Positions 53,004 to 61,348 of a stretch of DNA of 64,000 nt are shown piece by piece. The stretch lies in the NCBI GenBank assembly GCA_041060555.1, contig JBEUDS010000001.1; one strand, written 5' to 3'. The notes under the pieces were generated by a model. It did not search any database, was not told the DNA's origin, and was given only the letters and a program-made list of their open reading frames with translations. This DNA is from CAUJIW01 sp963205175 (GTDB lineage Bacteria; Pseudomonadota; Alphaproteobacteria; Sphingomonadales; Sphingomonadaceae). Position 1 is the stretch's first letter. The number at the start of each line of letters is the position of its first letter. The translations under genes were made by a program, and so were the position numbers.

Positions 53004-54052
53004 GCACCACGCGGGCACAAAAAGCCGCCCTGTTCCGGCGCCTGGCCCATGACCGGATTCTGGTGAAGGACGGCCCCTACGGCACTGCGATCCAGAAGCT
53101 GAAGCTGGGCGAGGCGGATTTTCGTGGCGGTCGCGACTTCGCCCACGACCAGAAGGGCAACAACGACCTGCTGAACCTGACGCAGCCCGAGGCCATTGCC
53201 GGCATCTGCCGCGCCTATCTGGAGGCCGGCGCCGACGTGCTGGCGACCAACACCTTCAACTCCAACGCCATCAGCCTGGCCGACTATGGCGTCGAGGACA
53301 TGGTGCGCGAGGTCAATGTCGCCGCGGCCCGGCTGACCCGCCGGATGGCCGACGCCTATGACACGCCGGACAAGCCGCGCTTCGTCGTCGGTGCGCTGGG
53401 GCCGACCAACAAGACGCTGTCGGTGTCGCCGGACGTCAACAATCCCGGCCACCGCGAGGTCAGCTTCGATTTCGTGCGCGACGTCTACAAGGCGCAGATC
53501 GAAGGCCTGCTGGAAGGCGGCGTCGATTTCATCCTGGTCGAAACGGTGTTCGACACGCTCAACGCCAAGGCGGCGCTGGTCGCGGTGGACGAACTGGCGG
53601 AAGCGCGCGGCGAGGACATTCCCGTCATGGTGTCGATGACGCTCACCGATCTGTCGGGGCGCAATCTGTCGGGCCAGACGGTGGAAGCCTTCTGGAATTC
53701 GGTGCGCCACGCCCGACCGTTGACCGTCGGCCTCAACTGTTCGTTCGGCGCCACCGAGCTGCGGCCCTACGTCACCACGCTGGCCAAGACGGTGGATACG
53801 CTGCTGTGCATCTACCCCAATGCCGGTCTGCCCAATGAAATGGGCGAATATGCCGAGTTGCCGGAGATGACCGCCCGCCTCATCCACGACTGGGCGGAGC
53901 AGGGGCTGATCAACGTCATCGGCGGCTGCTGCGGCACCACGCCGGCGCATATCGCCGCCATCGCCCGCGCTGTCGCCGGCCTGAAACCGCGCGCCATTCC
54001 CGTCATCGAGCCGAAGCTGCGCCTTTCCGGCCTTGAAGCCTTTGCCGCGTAA
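53000..54052 (+). CDS. metH: Methionine synthase, homocysteine-binding module (split MetH, N-terminal part)
   Basis: A 350-aa homocysteine S-methyltransferase domain. The zinc-binding cysteines are visible in VGLNCSFGATE and GGCCGTTPAHI. Early motifs ILVKDGPYGTAIQKL and LEAGADVLATNTFNSN are as in MetH. It corresponds to the first ~350 residues of full-length MetH and ends there. The rest of the enzyme is encoded by the next gene, 8 nt downstream, so this is a natural split rather than a frameshift: both parts have good starts and complete domains. Many alphaproteobacteria have this arrangement. Confidence 0.95.
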   Translation: MSTTRAQKAALFRRLAHDRILVKDGPYGTAIQKLKLGEADFRGGRDFAHDQKGNNDLLNLTQPEAIAGICRAYLEAGADVLATNTFNSNAISLADYGVEDMVREVNVAAARLTRRMADAYDTPDKPRFVVGALGPTNKTLSVSPDVNNPGHREVSFDFVRDVYKAQIEGLLEGGVDFILVETVFDTLNAKAALVAVDELAEARGEDIPVMVSMTLTDLSGRNLSGQTVEAFWNSVRHARPLTVGLNCSFGATELRPYVTTLAKTVDTLLCIYPNAGLPNEMGEYAELPEMTARLIHDWAEQGLINVIGGCCGTTPAHIAAIARAVAGLKPRAIPVIEPKLRLSGLEAFAA

Positions 54053-54060
54053 GAGCCAAC

Positions 54061-56679
54061 ATGAGCACCCAGACCGCAACCTTCATCAACGTCGGCGAAC
54101 GCACCAACGTCACCGGCTCGGCGAAATTCAAGAAGCTCATCCTTGCCGGCGACTACAACGCCGCGCTCGACGTCGCCCGCCAGCAGGTGGAAGCCGGCGC
54201 CCAGATCATCGACATCAACATGGACGAGGGCCTGCTTGACGCAGAACTGGCGATGGAGACCTTCCTCAAGCTGGTGGCGGCCGAGCCCGACATCGCGCGG
54301 GTGCCGATCATGATCGACAGCTCGAAGTGGAGCGTCATCGAGACCGGTATCAAATGCGTCGCCGGCAAGGCGATCGTCAACTCCATCAGCCTGAAGGAAG
54401 GCGAGGCGGCGTTCCTCGAACATGCCCGCAAGGTCCGCCGCTATGGCGCTGCGATGGTGGTGATGGCCTTCGACGAGACCGGCCAGGCCGATACCCGCGC
54501 CCGCAAGGTGGAAATCTGCGCGCGCGCCTATGATGTGCTGACCACCAAGGCGCATGTGGCGCCGGAGGACATCATCTTCGATCCCAACATCTTCGCGGTG
54601 GCGACGGGGATCGAGGAACACAACAACTACGCGGTCGACTTCATCGAGGCCTGCCGCGACATCAAGGCGCGTTGCCCGCATGTGAAGATTTCCGGCGGCG
54701 TCTCCAACATCTCGTTCAGCTTCCGCGGCAATGAGCCGGTGCGCCGCGCCATGCACTCTGTGTTCCTCTATCACGCCATCCAGGCGGGTATGGACATGGG
54801 CATCGTCAATGCCGGCCAGCTCGACGTCTATGACGAAATCCCCGCCGAGCTGCGCGAGCGGGTGGAGGATGTCATTCTTAACCGCCGTGCGGACGCCACC
54901 GAACGGCTGCTGGAGATCGCCGAGAAATACCGCGACAGCGGCGCCCAGGCGGAAGCGGTCACCGAGGAGTGGCGGAGCTGGCCGGTGGACAGGCGGCTGT
55001 CACACGCGCTGGTCAAGGGGATCGACGCCCATATCGTCGAGGATACCGAAGAGGCCCGCCAGCATTTCGCGCGTCCCATCGAGGTCATCGAAGGGCCGCT
55101 GATGGCCGGCATGAACGTGGTCGGCGATCTGTTCGGCGCCGGCAAGATGTTCCTGCCGCAGGTTGTGAAGTCCGCGCGCGTGATGAAGCGTTCGGTGGCT
55201 CACCTGATTCCCTTCATCGAGGCGGAAAAAGCCGCTGGCGCCCAGGCCAAGGGGCGTGTCGTGATGGCGACGGTGAAGGGCGACGTTCACGACATCGGCA
55301 AGAACATTGTGGGCGTCGTGCTTCAGTGTAACAATTTCGAGGTCATCGACCTGGGTGTTATGGTGCCGTTTCAGGATATCCTGAAGGCCGCCGTCGACCA
55401 TAAGGCGGACATCGTGGGACTGTCGGGCCTGATCACGCCGTCGCTCGACGAAATGACCACGGTCGCCGAGGAGATGGAGCGCGCCGGGCTGACGATGCCG
55501 CTGATGATCGGCGGCGCCACCACCTCGAAGGTGCATACCGCGCTCAAGATCGCGCCGCACTACAGCGGCCCCACCATTCATGTGCTCGACGCCAGCCGTG
55601 CCGTCGGTGTGGCCTCCGCCCTGACCTCCGACACCCAGCGCGACGCCTTCGCCAGCCAGACGGCGACGGAATACGAAGAGATCCGCCGCAAGCGCGCCGG
55701 GGCCACCGAAAGCGAACTGCTGCCGCTGGAGGCCGCGCGCGCCAATGGCGTCGCGATCGACTGGGCGGGCTATACGCCGCCGGTGCCGAGCTTCCTGGGC
55801 ACGCGTGTTTTCAACGATTACCCGCTCGACAAGCTGGTCGAACGGATCGACTGGACGCCGTTCTTCCGCTCCTGGGAGCTGGCCGGCACCTACCCCGCCA
55901 TCCTCACCGATCCGGTGGTCGGCGAGAGCGCCTCCCAGCTGTTCGCCGACGCGCAGAAAATGCTGGCGCAGATTGTCAGCGAGAAATGGCTCACCGCCAA
56001 GGCGGTGATCGGTCTCTGGCCAGCGGCCCGCGATGGCGACGACGTGGTGCTTTACACCGACGACACCCGCACGCAGGAGCTCAGCCGGGCGCATTTTCTG
56101 CGCCAGCAGATCGCCAAGCGCGATGGCCGGCCGAATTTCTGCCTGGCGGATTTCGTGGCGCCACAAGGCGACTATCTCGGCGGGTTCGCGGTGACGGCGG
56201 GCCATGGCATCGAGGCGCATCTGGCGCGCTTCAAGGCCGCCCACGACGATTACTCCGACATTCTGCTGAAAGCGCTGGCCGACCGGCTGGCGGAAGCACT
56301 GGCCGAGACGCTGCACGAGGAAGTGCGCACGCGCCACTGGGGCTATGCCGCCGACGAGGCGCTGAGCAACGAAGACATCATCCGCGAGAAATATCGGGGC
56401 ATCCGCCCGGCGCCCGGTTATCCGGCCTGTCCGGACCATTCGGAAAAGGTCGAGCTGTTCCGGCTGCTGGACGCCAGCCGGAACGCCGGCATCCAGCTCA
56501 CCGAGAGCTTCGCCATGGTGCCGACGGCCGCGGTTTCCGGCTTTTACTTTGCCCATCCGCAGGCGCAGTATTTCGGCGTGGCCCGGATCGGCCGTGACCA
56601 GGTGGAGGACTACGCCCGCCGGCGCGGCGTCAGCATGGAACAGGCGGAAAAATGGCTGCGGCCCAACCTCGGCTATTGA
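54061..56679 (+). CDS. metH: Cobalamin-dependent methionine synthase, folate/B12/activation modules (split MetH, C-terminal part)
   Basis: An 872-aa protein with pterin-binding (FINVGERTNVTGSAKF, then MIDSSKWSVIETGIKCV), cobalamin-cap and cobalamin-binding domains (VKGDVHDIGKNIVGVVLQ with the lower-axial His410, and VGLSGLITPSLDEM), and the SAM-binding reactivation domain at the end (LSNEDIIREKYRGIRPAPGYPACPDHSEK). It works with the preceding homocysteine-binding protein. It requires B12; no cobalamin riboswitch is upstream. The 3' end overlaps the beta-helix gene by 28 nt. Confidence 0.97.
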   Translation: MSTQTATFINVGERTNVTGSAKFKKLILAGDYNAALDVARQQVEAGAQIIDINMDEGLLDAELAMETFLKLVAAEPDIARVPIMIDSSKWSVIETGIKCVAGKAIVNSISLKEGEAAFLEHARKVRRYGAAMVVMAFDETGQADTRARKVEICARAYDVLTTKAHVAPEDIIFDPNIFAVATGIEEHNNYAVDFIEACRDIKARCPHVKISGGVSNISFSFRGNEPVRRAMHSVFLYHAIQAGMDMGIVNAGQLDVYDEIPAELRERVEDVILNRRADATERLLEIAEKYRDSGAQAEAVTEEWRSWPVDRRLSHALVKGIDAHIVEDTEEARQHFARPIEVIEGPLMAGMNVVGDLFGAGKMFLPQVVKSARVMKRSVAHLIPFIEAEKAAGAQAKGRVVMATVKGDVHDIGKNIVGVVLQCNNFEVIDLGVMVPFQDILKAAVDHKADIVGLSGLITPSLDEMTTVAEEMERAGLTMPLMIGGATTSKVHTALKIAPHYSGPTIHVLDASRAVGVASALTSDTQRDAFASQTATEYEEIRRKRAGATESELLPLEAARANGVAIDWAGYTPPVPSFLGTRVFNDYPLDKLVERIDWTPFFRSWELAGTYPAILTDPVVGESASQLFADAQKMLAQIVSEKWLTAKAVIGLWPAARDGDDVVLYTDDTRTQELSRAHFLRQQIAKRDGRPNFCLADFVAPQGDYLGGFAVTAGHGIEAHLARFKAAHDDYSDILLKALADRLAEALAETLHEEVRTRHWGYAADEALSNEDIIREKYRGIRPAPGYPACPDHSEKVELFRLLDASRNAGIQLTESFAMVPTAAVSGFYFAHPQAQYFGVARIGRDQVEDYARRRGVSMEQAEKWLRPNLGY

Positions 56680-57626
56680 GACGGGTGTTTGCCATCGCCG
56701 CGCTGCTGGCATTGCCGGCGGCGGCGCCGGCGGATCCTGGCATCCCCGGCGAGATTGTCATCGGGCCGCGAGACTCGCTGGCGCGGGCGGCCAGGACCGC
56801 GCCTGAAGGGGTCGTCATCACGCTGCTACCGGGCGACTACCGGCAATGCGCGGTGCTGGGAAAGTCGCTGACGCTGCGCGCGCAGACGCCGGGTACCGTA
56901 ACGTTCCGGGATGTGGCGTGCGAGGCCAAGGCGGCGCTGGTGCTGCGCGGCAAGCCGGAATCGCGCTTTGTCATCGACGGCCTGCGGTTTCGCGATATCC
57001 GGGTGCGTGACCTCAACGGCGCAGGCATCCGGGTCGAGCGAGGCTCGGCGCTGATCCGCCGCGCAGATTTCGCCGGGACCGAAATGGGCGTGCTGACCTC
57101 GGCGGGCAAGGAGATCTGGCGCAACATCGCCGAGCTGGTGATCGAGGACAGCCGGTTCAGCGATATCCATCTGTGCCCCCCCAAATGCGGGACGGTCCAC
57201 CTCAGTCACGCCATCTACGCCAACGGCATCGGCCGGCTGATCGTCCGGCGCAGCCGGTTCGAGCGGGTGAAGGCCGGCCACTATATCAAGAGCCGGGCCC
57301 GACAAACGGAAGTCGTGGAGTCGGTCATTGACGACCGCCTGGGGACGGCAAGCTACCTTGTCGACATCCCCAACGGCGGCGGTGCGCGCATCGAGGGCAA
57401 CACCCTGATCAAGGGTCCGGGAGCCAGCAACCGCTGCTGCATCATCCGGGTTGGCGCCGAGGGCGTCACCAATCCTCCGGCGCCCCTCCTCGTACGCGGC
57501 AACAGGGTCGAGAACGCGACCGGCGGCCCGACGATCCTGCTGTTCAATCAGACGCGTACCGTGGCGCGGCTGGAGGCGAACCGCACCGAGGGCTTTATCC
57601 TCTCCTCCGTCGGTCCGGCGGACTGA
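56652..57626 (+). CDS. Secreted right-handed parallel beta-helix protein
   Basis: A 324-aa exported protein. A signal peptide (LRRVFAIAALLALPAAAPA) leads into repeated beta-helix rungs: GITLLPGDYRQC-like opening (VVITLLPGDYRQC), VIDGLRFRDIRV, LIRRADFAGTEMG, LVIEDSRFSDIHL, LIVRRSRFERVKAGH, EVVESVIDDRLG, RIEGNTLIKGPG and LLVRGNRVENA. This is the pectate-lyase-like/PbH1 fold; catalytic residues for a polysaccharide lyase are not obvious. ATG 56652 is inside metH (28-nt overlap); TTG 56676 is an alternative. It is followed by a related longer protein, one base overlapping. The function is probably envelope polysaccharide binding or processing (inference). Confidence 0.78.
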   Translation: MAAAQPRLLRRVFAIAALLALPAAAPADPGIPGEIVIGPRDSLARAARTAPEGVVITLLPGDYRQCAVLGKSLTLRAQTPGTVTFRDVACEAKAALVLRGKPESRFVIDGLRFRDIRVRDLNGAGIRVERGSALIRRADFAGTEMGVLTSAGKEIWRNIAELVIEDSRFSDIHLCPPKCGTVHLSHAIYANGIGRLIVRRSRFERVKAGHYIKSRARQTEVVESVIDDRLGTASYLVDIPNGGGARIEGNTLIKGPGASNRCCIIRVGAEGVTNPPAPLLVRGNRVENATGGPTILLFNQTRTVARLEANRTEGFILSSVGPAD

Positions 57627-59410
57627 TGATGGCAGGCCCGGCGATCATCATGCGTGGCCTGATGTTGGCGGGGCTGGCGGTTGCCTGGGGCCTGCTGGTG
57701 TGGTTCGGCCTCAAGCCGTTCCGCTTCGAGCGCGAGGCGTTTGATCTCGCGATTTTCGGTCTGAACTGGCCGCCGGAGGGCCTGCGGGACATCGCGCGCA
57801 ATATCCTCATCGCCATGCCCTACGGCGTCATGATGGCGCTGCGCTCGCCGCTTGAGCGCCGACGCGGCATGGCACTCCGGGCGCTGCTGGCGCTGGGCCT
57901 GCTCACGGCGCTGGTGATCCAGATTGTCCGCCTGGGCGACCCGGAGGATTTGCCAAGCATCATCGATGTGGTGGCCAACGGCATCGGCATGATGGCTGCC
58001 GGCGTGCCGGCGGCCGTGGGCGCTGTGCTCGCGAACATCGTCTGGCAACGCTTCCGCCGGGCGCCCCTGAAAGCCCGCCGGCTTGGCGTGGCGGCAACGG
58101 CGGCACTGGTGCTGGTCGCCGGTGTTGCCGCTGGCCGTCACTATGTTGTGACGCGGGTGTTTTCCGCCGCCGCCGACACGCTGGAGGCGCCGGTGGCCGG
58201 CGCCTTCGGGCCCATCGGTCCGCGTGCGCGGACGCCGCGGACGCTCTACTACGATTCGGCGGGGGTACCGCTGCCCACCGGCCCTGACGGCGCGCTGCGC
58301 GGCGACATGACGGCGGCCGGCGCCATCGGGCCCGACCTGGAGATCATTCATGTCGCCGACATCCAATCGTTGCTCCGGGCGGTCACGCGTGCCCGGCCTG
58401 GTCAGGTCATCTCCCTGGCTCCAGGCAGCTATCGCCTGGTGCGGGGATTGTCGCTGGCCAGGGCCGGTCGCCCGGAGGCGCCGATCGTGCTCAGGGCGGA
58501 AACGTCCGGCACCGTGACACTGCGGTCGATCGCCAGCGAGGCCGTGCGCGTTACGGCACCCTACTGGGTGATCGAAGGCGTGGAGCTGCGCGGCGCCTGC
58601 GCGGCGGACGCCTGCGAGCATGCGGTTCACGTCACCGGCAAGGCGCGCGGGGTCACCCTGCGGGATCTGGTGATCCGGGATTTCAGCAGCCCCATCAAGG
58701 TCAACCGATCGTCGGGCATCTCCCCCGACAACGGCCTGATCGAATATGCGCTGATCTTCAACGGTCACCCGCGTGTCACTGATGCGGCGGTGAAGATGGT
58801 GGACATTGCAGCACAGGGGTGGCGTCTGCACGCCAGTGTCATTGCCGACTTTGCCCGCGATGGCGGTGATCGGACCGCTTATGGGGTGAACCTGCGGGGG
58901 CCTAATCTGGTGGAGCGTACGCTGGTTGCCTGCCAGTGGCGCCATCGCGGCGGTCTGCGCATCGGCATCGCGCTGGGCGGTGAGGGCGGGGTGGTGCGCA
59001 ACAGTATCGTCAGTGCCTGCCCCAACGAGGTCGGCGTCGATCTGGATGGGGCAATCGGCGCCGTGGTGCACAACAGTCTGATCGCAGGCACCCGTGGCCT
59101 CGACCTGCGCCGGCCCGGCAGCAGCGCACTGGTCTTCAACAGCGTCGTCGATGGCGGCATCCGCGCGCGCCAGGGCGGTGCGCTGACGGCGCAGGACAAC
59201 GCGACCAGCGGCTGGCTTGCCGCCGTGACCGGGGCCGTCAGTGCGCCGTTCAGCGGCGATGGCGAGTGGTTTTCCGGTGCCGGCGCGACCCCTGCCGGCC
59301 GGCCGCTGCCCGCGCCACTGCCCGACATCTGCGGCGGGATGATGTCGGCCCGCCAGCCACCGCTGGGCCCGTTCGCGCGTCCGGACAGCTGCGCTATCCG
59401 GTTGCCGTGA
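57626..59410 (+). CDS. VanZ-like membrane domain fused to parallel beta-helix (PL6-like) domain
   Basis: A 594-aa fusion. Residues ~1-200 have four or five hydrophobic helices; PSIIDVVANGIGMMAAGVPA and ARNILIAMPYGVMMAL recall VanZ-family proteins. From ~250 on is a beta-helix: AVTRARPGQVISLAPGSYRL, PIVLRAETSGTVTLRS, VIEGVELRGACAADACEHAV, VTLRDLVIRDFSS and VRNSIVSACPNEVG, similar to chondroitinase-B/PL6 lyases at its start. It begins at the stop codon of the preceding beta-helix gene. The combined architecture is unusual: a membrane anchor with an outward-facing polysaccharide-binding helix (inference). Ends 41 nt before the convergent bpt. Confidence 0.75.
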   Translation: MMAGPAIIMRGLMLAGLAVAWGLLVWFGLKPFRFEREAFDLAIFGLNWPPEGLRDIARNILIAMPYGVMMALRSPLERRRGMALRALLALGLLTALVIQIVRLGDPEDLPSIIDVVANGIGMMAAGVPAAVGAVLANIVWQRFRRAPLKARRLGVAATAALVLVAGVAAGRHYVVTRVFSAAADTLEAPVAGAFGPIGPRARTPRTLYYDSAGVPLPTGPDGALRGDMTAAGAIGPDLEIIHVADIQSLLRAVTRARPGQVISLAPGSYRLVRGLSLARAGRPEAPIVLRAETSGTVTLRSIASEAVRVTAPYWVIEGVELRGACAADACEHAVHVTGKARGVTLRDLVIRDFSSPIKVNRSSGISPDNGLIEYALIFNGHPRVTDAAVKMVDIAAQGWRLHASVIADFARDGGDRTAYGVNLRGPNLVERTLVACQWRHRGGLRIGIALGGEGGVVRNSIVSACPNEVGVDLDGAIGAVVHNSLIAGTRGLDLRRPGSSALVFNSVVDGGIRARQGGALTAQDNATSGWLAAVTGAVSAPFSGDGEWFSGAGATPAGRPLPAPLPDICGGMMSARQPPLGPFARPDSCAIRLP

Positions 59411-59451
59411 GGGACGTAAGAGATGGCCTGATGTGAGCCGGCGACCGGTGG

Positions 59452-60195
59452 TTAGGCGGGCGTATCGGTCATCATCGGGTGCCAGCCCTCGCCCGAGAGG
59501 ACGTCGATCGGCTGGAAACGAACCTTGTAGGCCATCTGCTTGCAGTCGGCGATCCAGTAGCCGAGATAGACATAGGGCAGGCCCATGGTCACCGCCCGGC
59601 GGATATGGTCGAGGATGATATGGGTGCCAAGGCCGCGCCGCTGGCCGTCGGCGGCGTAGAAGCTGTACACCATCGACAGTCCGTCAGACTGGTGGTCGGT
59701 CAGGCACACCCCTACCAGCGCCCCCCGGTTGTCGGGATGGGGCTCGCGATATTCATAGACCACCGTATCGACCGGCGTGCGCTCCACCATGTCGGCATAG
59801 TCGTCGCTGTCCATTTCGCTCATGCCGCCGCCGGGATGGCGTGCCGCGAGGTAGCGGCGTAGCAGATCGAACTGCTCGGCCGTCGCCCAGGGCTCGCACG
59901 CCGAGACCTGGAGGTCGTCGTGGCGCTTCATCAGCTTGCGCATGCTGGCATTGGGCTGGAACTCCGCGGCCCGCACCCGCACCGAACGGCAGGCGGTGCA
60001 GCCGTCGCAGGAAGGCCGGTAGGCGACGTTCTGGCTGCGCCGGAACCCCATGCGGCCGAGCGCCTCGTTGAAGGTCGCGGCGTCGGGGCCCCGCAATTCG
60101 GTGAACAGCTTGCGTTCGGTCCGCCCCTCGACATAGGGGCAGGCGCCGGGAGCGGTCACGAAAAACCGGGGAAATTGCAGGAACTGGTCGTTCAT
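59452..60195 (-). CDS. bpt: Aspartate/glutamate leucyltransferase (bacterial N-end rule)
   Basis: A 247-aa aminoacyl-tRNA-protein transferase that adds Leu to N-terminal Asp or Glu for ClpS/ClpAP degradation. Seen: PCPY-like start PGACPYVEGRTERKLFTELRG (in two parts), MGFRRSQNVAYRP, CDGCTACRSVRVRAAEF with its Cys pair, YSFYAADGQRRGLGTHIILDH, and YVYLGYWIADCKQMAYKVRF at the C-terminal GNAT-like core. In alphaproteobacteria this clade is bpt; a related arginyl-transferase (ate) cannot be excluded by eye. Confidence 0.93.
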   Translation of the reverse strand: MNDQFLQFPRFFVTAPGACPYVEGRTERKLFTELRGPDAATFNEALGRMGFRRSQNVAYRPSCDGCTACRSVRVRAAEFQPNASMRKLMKRHDDLQVSACEPWATAEQFDLLRRYLAARHPGGGMSEMDSDDYADMVERTPVDTVVYEYREPHPDNRGALVGVCLTDHQSDGLSMVYSFYAADGQRRGLGTHIILDHIRRAVTMGLPYVYLGYWIADCKQMAYKVRFQPIDVLSGEGWHPMMTDTPA

Positions 60196-60329
60196 CCCTC
60201 GTGCCCTGAGCGCCTGTTTGCCCGCCAGGCCGCGGGTGCGGCAGGCGATTAGCCCACAGTATCAGGCCGTTGGACACTTGGGGAAGGGGGATGAAGAGTT
60301 AACGGAACCGCGGACCCGTAAAAAAAGCG

Positions 60330-61241
60330 TTAATAGGTGGCCCCGAAGTTGGGCGCCATCACTGGTGCCTCGCGAATGATCAGAACGGAGATGCGCCGGT
60401 TCTCCGGGCGCAGCGGATCGTCCGGGTAAAGCGGGTCGGTGGAGGCTCGGCCCGTGACCTCGGCGAATCGGTCCACCGGCACGCCGGCGCTGCGCAGCGC
60501 CCGCCGGCTGGCGTTGGCGCGGTCCGCCGACAGCTCCCAGTTGCCATAGAGGCTTTCGCTCTGGGCACCCGTGCTGTCGGTATGTCCCTGGATCGAGATG
60601 CGGTTGGGCAGGCCCTGGATGACTCCGCCCACCACCCGCATCATGCGTTCGGCGAACGGGTACAACTCGGCGGTGCCGGGGCGGAACATCGGTCGCTGAT
60701 CCCGATCCACCAGCTGGATACGCAGACCGTCGGGCGTCTGCTCCATGGAGATCTGGTCCTTGTAGCGGTTGAGTTCCGGCGTGCTCTGGATCGCCGACTT
60801 GAGCTCGTCCTCGGCCTGGAGCAGCTTGGCGTCGGGTTGTGGCGGCAGCTTGGTCTGCCACGACGACGACGCGCTCTGGCTCTGGCTTTCCATTGATGCC
60901 TGCTCGGCCTCCGATTCCTTCTGCGGCGAGGCGCTGGGCATGGCCATGGTGACCGAACCCGATGACTTGGCACCTTCGCTTTCCATGGCGGTGCCGGCGA
61001 GAATGGAGCCGGAGCCGGAAGAGTTGGACATGGTGGAGTTCGACGGCGTGAAATAGTCGGCGAGACCTTGCAGCGTCACCTTGTCGGATACCGACAGCAA
61101 CCACAGCAGCATGAAGAAGGCCATCATCGCGGTCACGAAGTCGGCATAGGCCACCTTCCAGGCGCCGCCGTGATGGCCGCCCGCCACTTTCTTGACCTTC
61201 TTGATGAAGATCGATGGTTTCTCGTCGCCTTTTTTGGCCAT
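60330..61241 (-). CDS. motB: Flagellar motor stator protein MotB
   Basis: A 303-aa stator component that forms a proton channel with MotA and anchors to peptidoglycan. Seen: KKVAGGHHGGAWKVAYADFV with the channel Asp34, one transmembrane helix (FVTAMMAFFMLLWLLSV), a Ser/Gln/Glu-rich linker and an OmpA-like peptidoglycan domain (RISIQGHTDSTGAQSE, NWELSADRANASRR). The Asp indicates a proton rather than sodium motor partner, by family convention. No motA adjacent. A candidate CtrA box lies ~51 nt upstream. Confidence 0.96.
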   Translation of the reverse strand: MAKKGDEKPSIFIKKVKKVAGGHHGGAWKVAYADFVTAMMAFFMLLWLLSVSDKVTLQGLADYFTPSNSTMSNSSGSGSILAGTAMESEGAKSSGSVTMAMPSASPQKESEAEQASMESQSQSASSSWQTKLPPQPDAKLLQAEDELKSAIQSTPELNRYKDQISMEQTPDGLRIQLVDRDQRPMFRPGTAELYPFAERMMRVVGGVIQGLPNRISIQGHTDSTGAQSESLYGNWELSADRANASRRALRSAGVPVDRFAEVTGRASTDPLYPDDPLRPENRRISVLIIREAPVMAPNFGATY

Positions 61242-61291
61242 GATCCAGCTGCTGGTCGGAGTTTTCTCCGATCAGTCTGCCGCGCGGGTGG

Positions 61292-61306
61292 TTAAGGCCG
61301 AGTTAG
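61292..61306 (-). promoter_or_regulatory. Candidate CtrA box upstream of motB
   Basis: On the motB strand CTAACTCGGCCTTAA, i.e. CTAA-N7-TTAA, one mismatch from the CtrA consensus. It is 51-65 nt upstream of the motB start, a normal position for a master flagellar regulator in alphaproteobacteria. Confidence 0.4.
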
Positions 61307-61348
61307 TATCGCCGGCACGAGCCCCGACCTGGTCTTTCCAGGGCTGCT

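Noticed and set aside
53900..54060. Cobalamin or SAM riboswitch ahead of metH or the ArsR gene
   Set aside because: Space before each gene is only a few to tens of bases and no B12-box or SAM aptamer core is present.
52990..54065. Frameshift in metH between the homocysteine and folate domains
   Set aside because: Both parts have their own start, complete domains and an 8-nt gap; this is the known split-MetH form.
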